Assembly (NCBI RefSeq): GCF_021190915.1
Contig: NZ_JAIOAP010000002.1
Span: forward strand, 124,001-188,000
Source: Cohnella silvisoli
GTDB taxonomy: Bacteria; Bacillota; Bacilli; Paenibacillales; Paenibacillaceae
Length of the DNA stretch: 64,000 nt
Direction of reading: 5' to 3'
The notes below the pieces were generated by a model. That model made no database searches, was not told where the DNA came from, and saw only the letters and a list, made by a program, of their open reading frames with translations. A program made the translations under genes and the position numbers. Within the stretch, counting starts at the first letter, position 1, and each line of letters starts with the position of its first letter. Positions 57,562 to 64,000 of the stretch are shown here, piece after piece.

Positions 57562-57956
57562 AGAAGATTACAAAACACGTTGAGGAATGGTTTCGCGATA
57601 TACCGGAGAACGAGCACAACCAGAGAATCAAAGAAGATATTATTCAGAATCTGGAGGAAAAAGTTCAAGATTTAATGCACGAAGGTAAAAGCGAGGAAGA
57701 TGCGATCAATAAGGCTATCGTAGATTTCGGCGATATCGGAGATATCAAAGCGGAGCTCGGAGTGAATACGGAAAAACCTAGAAATCGGTTTAATTTGCAT
57801 CTAGGATTTTCCCTCTGGGGGAGCGGTCTTATCATAGCTTTAGTTTTGTTCGCTAACTTCTATTATACGCCTCATATCATTTGGTTTGTTTACCCGACGT
57901 TCGCCGTTGTCTGGTGGCCTCTTGCCATGTTCTACAAATGGCTCGGGATGAAGTAA
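57558..57956 (+). CDS. HAAS-domain protein with one 2TM unit
   Basis: A 132-residue protein. The first 70 residues are the HAAS / permease-prefix domain found beside PadR regulators (VEEWFRDIPENEHNQRIKEDIIQNLEEKVQDLMHEGKSEEDAINKAIVDFGDI). Two membrane spans follow, the second being IIWFVYPTFAVVWWPLAMFY at about 107-126. That segment repeats four times in the next protein. The function is unknown; such proteins are thought to sense or regulate membrane or envelope states. It overlaps padR by 4 bp. Confidence 0.88.
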   Translation: MKKITKHVEEWFRDIPENEHNQRIKEDIIQNLEEKVQDLMHEGKSEEDAINKAIVDFGDIGDIKAELGVNTEKPRNRFNLHLGFSLWGSGLIIALVLFANFYYTPHIIWFVYPTFAVVWWPLAMFYKWLGMK

Positions 57957-57968
57957 GGAGGCAGCGAA

Positions 57969-58592
57969 ATGACAAATAAGCAATTTGCGTTTGCCGTAAC
58001 GGGAAGCCTGATTAGCATCTTGTTCTTTATTATCGTTAATTACCTCACGACTCCAGGTACGATTTGGTTCATCTATCCTACATTGGCGCTCATTCAATGG
58101 CCGATCAGCATTTACTGTTTCTCTCGCGGGAAAGTAAAAGAGTACTCGCTTGTAACCAGCCTGTTATTGATCTTATATTTGAACTGGGAAAATCAGATGC
58201 ACTCGCCCGAACACCTTTGGTTCTTGTATCCGGCTTTTGCGATCATATGGTGGCCTATTCTCATGTTTGCGGGCCACTATGCAAGAACGTTATCCATGGC
58301 ATTGATTGGAAGCCTAGGCGTCATCGTCTCCTACGGACTGCTTAACGCATTGGTCTCTCCACAGTTCCCTTGGGCGATATTTCCCGCTTACGCCGTTCTT
58401 TGGTGGCCGCTTGCGATTTATTTCAGCAGTAAAAAAAAGTGGTTTAACTTTTCCGTTTGGGCTGCCATAATGAGCGCCGTTTTCTTCATTACCGCAAATA
58501 CGATAACTACGACCGACATCTGGGCAATCTATCCCATCTTCGCGCTGACATGGTGGCCGCTCAGCATGCACTATTACCGCAGGGCGCGTTAG
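57969..58592 (+). CDS. Membrane protein of four tandem 2TM repeats
   Basis: A 207-residue integral membrane protein with about eight spans. Four copies of a ~51-residue unit end in the motif hWhhYPhhAhhxWP: TIWFIYPTLALIQWP (Trp33), HLWFLYPAFAIIWWP (Trp84), PWAIFPAYAVLWWP (Trp135) and IWAIYPIFALTWWP (Trp185). Each unit resembles the 2TM domain. No soluble domain or known catalytic residue is present. A GGAGG site precedes the ATG, 12 bp after the HAAS gene. The role is unknown. Confidence 0.8.
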   Translation: MTNKQFAFAVTGSLISILFFIIVNYLTTPGTIWFIYPTLALIQWPISIYCFSRGKVKEYSLVTSLLLILYLNWENQMHSPEHLWFLYPAFAIIWWPILMFAGHYARTLSMALIGSLGVIVSYGLLNALVSPQFPWAIFPAYAVLWWPLAIYFSSKKKWFNFSVWAAIMSAVFFITANTITTTDIWAIYPIFALTWWPLSMHYYRRAR

Positions 58593-58601
58593 AGATGCCC
58601 T

Positions 58602-59126
58602 TCAATGAAAAGGTGAGGTTACGTAACGAACCATCACCTCCGCGCTTTGTTTAAGCTCCTCGTCGCTCAACTGCGGGACGTGATATACGATAAACGGAGG
58701 CAAATAACGCATTTCAGTCAACAAGATGGTAGCTTGGAGAGGCAAGAGCAACTGTTCCATCGTATACAAGCTGTCTCCTTCGGGGCTGTAGGATTGTTTC
58801 GCTCTTCCCACCGAGACAGCTAGCATGTATTCTTTCTCCCGCAGCTTATTGCCTGTCCCATACCCGAAGCCATACGTATAAACTTCATCCTGCCATTTCT
58901 TAAGCAGGGATGGCGTACTGTACCAGTAGAACGGGAACTGAAGCACGATACGATCGTGCTCCAGCAGAAGATTCTGTTCCAGTTCCACATCTATCCTATC
59001 GTTCGGACAGCATTGATACAAATCATGCACCGTCACGCTTTTTTCCTGCTCCAATCTCTCTTTCCACGTTCGGTTAGCGCGAGACTCCTGTAAATTCGGA
59101 TGCGCAACAATGACAAGCGTTTTCAT
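58602..59126 (-). CDS. NAD(P)H-dependent flavodoxin-fold oxidoreductase
   Basis: A 174-residue flavoprotein of the KefF/YwrO (NQO1-like) type: LVIVAHPNLQESRANRTWKE, RIVLQFPFYWYSTPSLLKKWQDEVYTYGFGYG and LPPFIVYHVPQLSDEELKQ. It reduces quinones or nitro compounds with NAD(P)H and FMN. GGGGACC precedes ATG at 59126. Its stop is only 9 bp from the convergent 2TM-repeat gene, and no terminator is seen between them. Confidence 0.92.
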   Translation of the reverse strand: MKTLVIVAHPNLQESRANRTWKERLEQEKSVTVHDLYQCCPNDRIDVELEQNLLLEHDRIVLQFPFYWYSTPSLLKKWQDEVYTYGFGYGTGNKLREKEYMLAVSVGRAKQSYSPEGDSLYTMEQLLLPLQATILLTEMRYLPPFIVYHVPQLSDEELKQSAEVMVRYVTSPFH

Positions 59127-59144
59127 TACAGGTCCCCTTTGACA

Positions 59145-59978
59145 TCATTCCCACGGCATTCTGGCCGGTGATCCGATTTTTTCCATTCGGAATGCTTTCT
59201 TCCCTTTTTCCGATAGCTGCTCGTAGGTGTCTCCGGGAATCTGAATGTAGGAACCGCCGCCGTACCAGCTCTTGCTGAAAATCATCGCGAGATTCGTTCT
59301 GCGATCACCGGAATGGTTCGGCGTCCCACGGTGCCACATCCGGATATCGCGGATGACGATGGAACCGGCGGTCATGATCACCTTCTCGGAATGCATGTGC
59401 TGCGCAGCACGCACAATGTGCAAATAAGGATTAATACTGCCGTCCAGCGTGTCGTGATTGGAACGGTCCGGATTGTGATGCGTTCCGCCGGGCCAAACTT
59501 CAAGCGGTCCGTTATCTTCTGTAACATTGACGAGCGGAATGTTGACGACCAGGCTGAATATGGGCAGCGGCACCGATAAATCAGGAAACAGCGGCATGAC
59601 GTCGGAGTGCACGTTCTGATAGGCAGAACCTGGCATTGCCGTATCCGAAGCGAAATAGGTGCAGCGATTGTCGTCTCCAAGAATACGATCCAGCACCGCC
59701 GCAGCGATCGGATTACAAATAACATCCTCATCGATAAACGGCTGAGTGAAGGGAAGAAACATCTGGGCGCGATTCGTTCCTGTATTGTACCCCTTCCGGC
59801 TTACGTATTCGTCGAACAGCGGGTCGAACGATCGGCGAATTGTCGCGATCTTCTCATCGCTGAGCACTTTGTCGAAGAGGATGTAACCATTGGCCTTAAC
59901 TTGTTCCACGGCTATTTCCAACGTTTCCGGGTGCAATTGTTGCGTTGCCAACTCTTGCTCGGTCAACTTGATTTTCAC
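59145..59978 (-). CDS. Phytanoyl-CoA dioxygenase-like enzyme 2
   Basis: A 277-residue Fe(II)/2-oxoglutarate oxygenase. The iron ligands are in YQNVHSDVMPLFPDL (HxD) and in DIRMWHRGTPNHSGDRRTNLAMIFSK, where the Arg would bind 2-oxoglutarate. The long VWPGGTHHNPDRSNHD loop fits the PhyH family. GTG at 59978 has GGAGGAA 6 bases upstream; the ATG at 59993 is part of that site. It lies between the second PhyH gene and the flavodoxin-fold gene, in the transporter operon. The substrate is unknown. Confidence 0.9.
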   Translation of the reverse strand: MKIKLTEQELATQQLHPETLEIAVEQVKANGYILFDKVLSDEKIATIRRSFDPLFDEYVSRKGYNTGTNRAQMFLPFTQPFIDEDVICNPIAAAVLDRILGDDNRCTYFASDTAMPGSAYQNVHSDVMPLFPDLSVPLPIFSLVVNIPLVNVTEDNGPLEVWPGGTHHNPDRSNHDTLDGSINPYLHIVRAAQHMHSEKVIMTAGSIVIRDIRMWHRGTPNHSGDRRTNLAMIFSKSWYGGGSYIQIPGDTYEQLSEKGKKAFRMEKIGSPARMPWE

Positions 59979-60029
59979 TGTAAGTTCCTCCATTTTGTTG
60001 ATGATTGAGATTTAGCGCCGTTCAAACCG

Positions 60030-60851
60030 TTAAAGCTTGGGGAAATACTCATTGTTATAAGGCTGTCCTTCTGCCGGTCTCGGTCCGAGCAGCCGAATGT
60101 TATCGACATTGTGTCCCCGGTTCTGATAAACCGTATCCCCAGGCATCAGGTGGGCAACGACTGACAGCCTGGGTAAATCGGAGTGGTTCGGTCCGGAAGC
60201 ATGAAACGTATAGGCATGATGAAAGCTGGCTTGGCCCGCTTTCAGAATCATCGGCGCTTCATTCCATTCCCGCCCTTCCTGAGCAAACTGCTCCTTCAAC
60301 GATTCCAAATCCGGATTAAAGAAAGAATCGCTGGTCGGGACGAGTCCCCACTTATGCGAGCCGGGAACGGCCAGCATGCAGCCGTTTGACAGATCTGTAT
60401 CCTGTAAGGCAACCCATGCCGTCACCAGATTGGTTTTGTCCGTGCATTGCCAATAAGCGTAATCCTGGTGCCAGCCCACATTTCCGGATTTCACGGACTG
60501 CTGCTCACCGATACCCGGTTTATAAATAACTTGGTCATACCACAATCGCACCTCGTTCGTTCCCATCAACTGGGCTGCAATTTGCCCGAGCAAAGGATGG
60601 GTGACCGCAGCTCTTATTTCATCGTTGGCCCACCAGGCATTATCCATTTTGCGGAGCTGATTGGGATTGCCGTTCGAATGCCATTCCGACAGCGGGAACC
60701 CGTCCCCGTCATATTCGCGAGCCCAAATGCGATCATGCGCCTTGCGAAGCTTGTCGATCTGCTCATCGTCAAAAATCCGATCGCTGATCCAATACCCGTT
60801 TTCCTCGTAGAACAAGATATCCTCGTCCCGCAATTTGTATCGTTCGTTCAT
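60030..60851 (-). CDS. Phytanoyl-CoA dioxygenase-like enzyme 3
   Basis: A 273-residue paralogue of the neighbouring oxygenase. It has VGWHQDYAYWQC (HxD), CMLAVPGSHKWGL and ASFHHAYTFHASGPNHSDLPRLSVVAHLMPGD, which hold the distal His and Arg. It starts MNERYKLRDEDILFYEENGYW. GGAGGATG precedes the ATG. Its place just after the transporter permeases suggests that both oxygenases act on the imported compound. Confidence 0.9.
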   Translation of the reverse strand: MNERYKLRDEDILFYEENGYWISDRIFDDEQIDKLRKAHDRIWAREYDGDGFPLSEWHSNGNPNQLRKMDNAWWANDEIRAAVTHPLLGQIAAQLMGTNEVRLWYDQVIYKPGIGEQQSVKSGNVGWHQDYAYWQCTDKTNLVTAWVALQDTDLSNGCMLAVPGSHKWGLVPTSDSFFNPDLESLKEQFAQEGREWNEAPMILKAGQASFHHAYTFHASGPNHSDLPRLSVVAHLMPGDTVYQNRGHNVDNIRLLGPRPAEGQPYNNEYFPKL

Positions 60852-60909
60852 CTCTCATCCTCCGTAATGACTTATGAATGGCATATCGGTTCGCTGAGGC
60901 CGCTCTTGT

Positions 60910-61797
60910 CTATTCCTTGACGGATCCGAGCATGATCCCATGAATAAAAAATCGCTGCAGGAACGGATAAACAAGGAAAATAGGCACCATGGCGATAACC
61001 ATCTTCGCCGCGTTTAAAGTTTGATTGGACAACCTTTTCAATAGCTCGATTTGTTCGCTGGAAGATACGTTTTGCGTACTCGTCTCGACGACAAACTGTT
61101 GAATGTACGTCTGAAGCGGATAGTTCTCCATGTTGCGCATGAAAATCAGCCCGTCGAAAAAGGTATTCCAATGCGTGACTATACTAAATAGCGTAACTGT
61201 AGCCAGCGCCGGAGCAGACAACGGAATGTATATCTTCACCAGCATGTACCACGGACCGGCGCCATCCATATAGCCTGCTTCCGGCAGCTCCTTGGGGATA
61301 CTCCGGAAAAAGTTGATCAGCAAGATGACGTTAAATACGGGTACTGCAGTTGGGAGCACCAATGCCCATAGGGAGTCGAACAATCCCAGAAACTTTATCA
61401 AAATGTACAGCGGAATAACGCCCGCGCTGAACAGCATCATCGCAATAAGAAACCACATGTACATGTTCCGGCAACGGAACTCCGACGCCTGTCGTGACAG
61501 CGGATAAGCCATCAACACGGTCAGCAGAAAATTGATAACGCCTCCCAGCAGCACCCGATTCACCGATACGATAAAAGAGCCGAGAAAATTCCGGTCATAC
61601 ATGATCGTTTCATACGCAAGGGTGTTGAAGCCTACAGGCCACAACGTTACTTTGCCGGCCGCTGCCACCGCCTTGTCGCTGAATGATACGGCAATGGCAT
61701 GTAAAATCGGCGCCAATGAAGCAATAGCAATAAGCGCCATGAGGACATACAAAGCGATGATCCATGTGCGTGATGTCCATGTCTTATTCCGAACCAT
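60910..61797 (-). CDS. Sugar ABC permease (LplC type)
   Basis: A 295-residue permease with six spans and the family's end HGIMLGSVKE. The EAA-type loop is ELPEAGYMDGAGPWYMLVKIYIPLSAPA, in which the usual EAA triad is changed to EAG. ATG at 61797 has GGGGGGAG 4-5 bases upstream; the longer frame to 61842 overlaps the upstream permease gene. Confidence 0.92.
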   Translation of the reverse strand: MVRNKTWTSRTWIIALYVLMALIAIASLAPILHAIAVSFSDKAVAAAGKVTLWPVGFNTLAYETIMYDRNFLGSFIVSVNRVLLGGVINFLLTVLMAYPLSRQASEFRCRNMYMWFLIAMMLFSAGVIPLYILIKFLGLFDSLWALVLPTAVPVFNVILLINFFRSIPKELPEAGYMDGAGPWYMLVKIYIPLSAPALATVTLFSIVTHWNTFFDGLIFMRNMENYPLQTYIQQFVVETSTQNVSSSEQIELLKRLSNQTLNAAKMVIAMVPIFLVYPFLQRFFIHGIMLGSVKE

Positions 61798-61819
61798 GGA
61801 TCTCCCCCCTTTTATCCGG

Positions 61820-62710
61820 TTAAAAAATGCGATAATTTGCAAATCTGCCGGCTAATTGATAGGAGATCACAATCAACACCATGGCGATAACCGATTTCAT
61901 CAAGCCTACTGCGGTAGCCAAACCAAATTGCGCTTGTACGATTCCGACGCGATACACATACGTATCGATAATGTCTCCCGACTCGTAAACGAGGGGGTTG
62001 TACATATTGAATATCTGGTCAAAACCGGCATTCAGTATATTTCCGATGCTTAATGTCGCGAGCAAAACAATCGTAGGCGTAATTCCGGGCAAAGTTACAT
62101 GCCTTACCTTCTGCAGCCAGGATGCGCCGTCGATATCAGCAGCTTCATACAATGGCGAACTTATTCCCGTCAGCGCCGCGAGGAAAATAATCGTATTAAA
62201 CCCGAACTCCTTCCATACGTCGCTCGAAATCACAATGAACGGGAAGTAGGCGTTACTGCCAAGAAACATCACAGGATCCATGCCCAGTTGCTGAAGCGTC
62301 TTATTGACAACGCCTCCGAGCGACAGAAGGTCGATAATGATTCCAGAGAGTATAACCCATGACAAGAAGTGGGGTAAATACACGATCGACTGCACCCAAC
62401 GCTTGAAAAGCACATATCGTACTTCATTCAGCAATACGGCAAACACAAGCGGGATCAGGAGATTGGCGACTATTTTCCAGAAAGCTATATTCACCGTATT
62501 GAAGAAAATAGATCTGCTGTCCCGCATATCAAACAAGTATTTGAAGTTTTCCAAACCGATCCATGGCGATCTGGAAAATCCAAGCCCAATCTTAAAGTCC
62601 TGAAAGGCGACCGCTATACCCGCCATTGGGATGAAGCTGAACACGATAAGCAGGATGATTCCCGGTAACAGCATCAGATGGTAGTGCTTCTGGAAAGTGC
62701 CGTGATTCAT
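61820..62710 (-). CDS. Sugar ABC permease (LplB type)
   Basis: A 296-residue permease with the EAA loop PLYEAADIDGASWLQKVRHVTLPGITP and six spans. It forms the channel with the LplC-type partner just downstream. It follows the binding-protein gene by 29 bp. No ATPase gene is in the operon. Confidence 0.92.
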   Translation of the reverse strand: MNHGTFQKHYHLMLLPGIILLIVFSFIPMAGIAVAFQDFKIGLGFSRSPWIGLENFKYLFDMRDSRSIFFNTVNIAFWKIVANLLIPLVFAVLLNEVRYVLFKRWVQSIVYLPHFLSWVILSGIIIDLLSLGGVVNKTLQQLGMDPVMFLGSNAYFPFIVISSDVWKEFGFNTIIFLAALTGISSPLYEAADIDGASWLQKVRHVTLPGITPTIVLLATLSIGNILNAGFDQIFNMYNPLVYESGDIIDTYVYRVGIVQAQFGLATAVGLMKSVIAMVLIVISYQLAGRFANYRIF

Positions 62711-62739
62711 CGGACTTTACTCCTCTTCAGCGCATGGGC

Positions 62740-64000
62740 TTATTTCTTGAGCTCTTCGCCGATTTCATTCAGAATCGTATTTCCGCCTTCGGCTTTCCAG
62801 TCCTCTACGAACTTGTCGAAAGCGTCCACGTCCAGGCTTCCCATCACGATTTTGAAGAACGTTTCATTCTCAAGTTTGAGCAGGTTCGCCCAACGGCGTT
62901 CCATCGTTGGAGTCGTCCCGAAGTATACGGGCTCAATCTTATTCATTTCCTGCTTCAGCACGCCCGCGCCTACCAAATACGCCTGCGGAGCCGCCCAATC
63001 ATCGGGATTTGCCCTCGGGTTTTCCTTATCCCTAAGCGCCTGCTCGTAAACCAGCTTCATCTCTCCGTCAAGCTTATCCGGTTCGATCTTTCCTGCCAGC
63101 GCATCAAGCAGAAGAAGATGTTTGTTCGTTGCGGCTTCCGGATAATCCGTTATCAATTGCAATGGCCATAAGGCGTCGCCCACAATCAGTTTCTTGCCTG
63201 CTTCATCCGGAGTGTGCGACACTTCATCATACATGTTGGCATACACCACGGCAGCTTCCGGATGTTTGTAGCCTTTCTTGACGACAACATAAGACTGGGC
63301 TGCAGGCAAAGAAGAAATGTTGATCTTGCCTTTTTCGTCAGCAATCATGTAAGCCTGCCAATCTGCGTTTTTATCGTTTTTCACCGAGCCGGTAAGCACC
63401 CACGGCGTCCACCATGGGCCGAACATGGTTCCGGATTTGCCGGCTGCTATCAGTTCGTCCGGATTTTTGCGCAAGGCGAATTCCTTGTCGATCAGACCCT
63501 CGGCATACATCTCGCGAAGCGTACCGAGCGCCTGCTTCGTTCCCGGCGTAGTGGATCCGTATACGGTATTGCCGGACTCATCCTGCACCCAATACAGCGG
63601 GTACGAGTTGAACGCATTAAAGATGCCCTTAAAATCGTGCAATCCGTTAACCTCGGCAGAGAGAGTTGTGCTGTTGCCGGTTAAGCCGACGGTGTCAGGC
63701 TTGCCGTTTCCATCCGGATCTTTATCAATAAACGCTCTTAACACCGTTTTCAATTCCTCGATGTTCTTGGGCGGCTGAAGTCCGAGCTTGTTCAACCAGT
63801 CCTGGCGAATCCAAAGCATCGAAGGGGCATCCGCCTGAATCCCAACGCTTGGCAGCGCCAGCAGTTTCCCGCCGTAGGTGGACATTTCCAATACTTTGTT
63901 GTCGGTTGACTCGTAAAATTTTCGGATTTCCGGCGACACATACTGCTCGTATACTTTCGTCAAATCCTCAAGCTGATCCGCCGCAGCCATCGCCCTGAAC
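62740..64000 (-). CDS. LplA-like sugar-binding protein (5' end outside window)
   Basis: The frame is open to the right edge, so the N terminus, including any lipobox, lies outside. The visible 420 residues show VYEQYVSPEIRKFYESTDNKVLEMSTYGGKLLALPSVG, WIRQDWLNKLGLQPPKNIEELKTVLRAFIDKDPDGNGKPDTVGLTG and LREMYAEGLIDKEFALRKNPDELIAAGKSGTMFGPWW, typical of the LplA/YtcQ class of large binding proteins. It is the receptor of the transporter linked to the two PhyH-like oxygenases. Confidence 0.9.
   Translation of the reverse strand, partial: FRAMAAADQLEDLTKVYEQYVSPEIRKFYESTDNKVLEMSTYGGKLLALPSVGIQADAPSMLWIRQDWLNKLGLQPPKNIEELKTVLRAFIDKDPDGNGKPDTVGLTGNSTTLSAEVNGLHDFKGIFNAFNSYPLYWVQDESGNTVYGSTTPGTKQALGTLREMYAEGLIDKEFALRKNPDELIAAGKSGTMFGPWWTPWVLTGSVKNDKNADWQAYMIADEKGKINISSLPAAQSYVVVKKGYKHPEAAVVYANMYDEVSHTPDEAGKKLIVGDALWPLQLITDYPEAATNKHLLLLDALAGKIEPDKLDGEMKLVYEQALRDKENPRANPDDWAAPQAYLVGAGVLKQEMNKIEPVYFGTTPTMERRWANLLKLENETFFKIVMGSLDVDAFDKFVEDWKAEGGNTILNEIGEELKK

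Overview
This window reads as a chromosomal segment of a spore-forming, Gram-positive member of the Paenibacillaceae (Paenibacillus or Cohnella type). The reasons are a cotE spore-coat gene, Gram-positive lipoprotein signal peptides with strong AGGAGG ribosome sites, GTG and TTG starts, roughly balanced base composition, and many sugar ABC transporter loci with AraC/YesS-type regulators. Almost all genes lie on the minus strand. No rRNA or tRNA gene was seen.

Bases 1-16650 are a core block, all on the minus strand. Read in the direction of transcription (high to low coordinates) it holds an M32 carboxypeptidase, an aromatic-acid exporter-like membrane protein, cotE with a putative amidoligase, then mutS, an S41 protease, mutL, a methyltransferase, miaA and hfq with overlapping or tight junctions, a class A penicillin-binding protein and a DUF402 protein. 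A single orphan copy of a type I-C-like CRISPR repeat lies just after hfq. Bases 16778-19707 hold small housekeeping genes (HesB-like protein, beta-carbonic anhydrase, DUF309, a small membrane protein, DUF2653, GNAT).

Bases 19698-26877 form a sugar or phospho-sugar uptake locus. It has an AraC regulator, a secreted beta-propeller-like protein, a binding protein, two permeases, a metallophosphoesterase and a Gfo/Idh/MocA oxidoreductase broken by one in-frame TGA. Two 18-bp direct repeats 21 bp apart lie upstream of the propeller gene and look like an AraC operator. Bases 27020-39461 are a polysaccharide-utilisation locus: two permeases, a binding protein, a YesS-type membrane regulator, a short GH43-like piece, heparinase II/III-like protein, LacZ-type GH2 and DUF2264.

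Bases 39682-46000 hold an aldo/keto reductase, a chemotaxis receptor, a solo TnpB element of the IS200/IS605 family inserted directly upstream of that receptor, and a 5TM-PAS-GGDEF diguanylate cyclase. Bases 45711-49142 are a ferric-iron ABC transporter behind a perfect 19-bp Fur box; its ATPase is short at the C terminus. Bases 49718-56914 hold a phytanoyl-CoA dioxygenase-like gene divergent from an AraC regulator, a RibD/DHFR-like reductase, an acyltransferase-3 protein, a convergent NarL-type two-component pair and a VOC protein.

Bases 57130-58592 hold a PadR regulator, a HAAS-domain membrane protein and a membrane protein built of four ~51-residue 2TM repeats. This three-gene cassette is the most system-like set without an assigned job. 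Bases 58602-64000 hold a flavodoxin-fold reductase, two phytanoyl-CoA dioxygenase-like genes and an LplABC-like transporter whose binding protein runs off the right edge.
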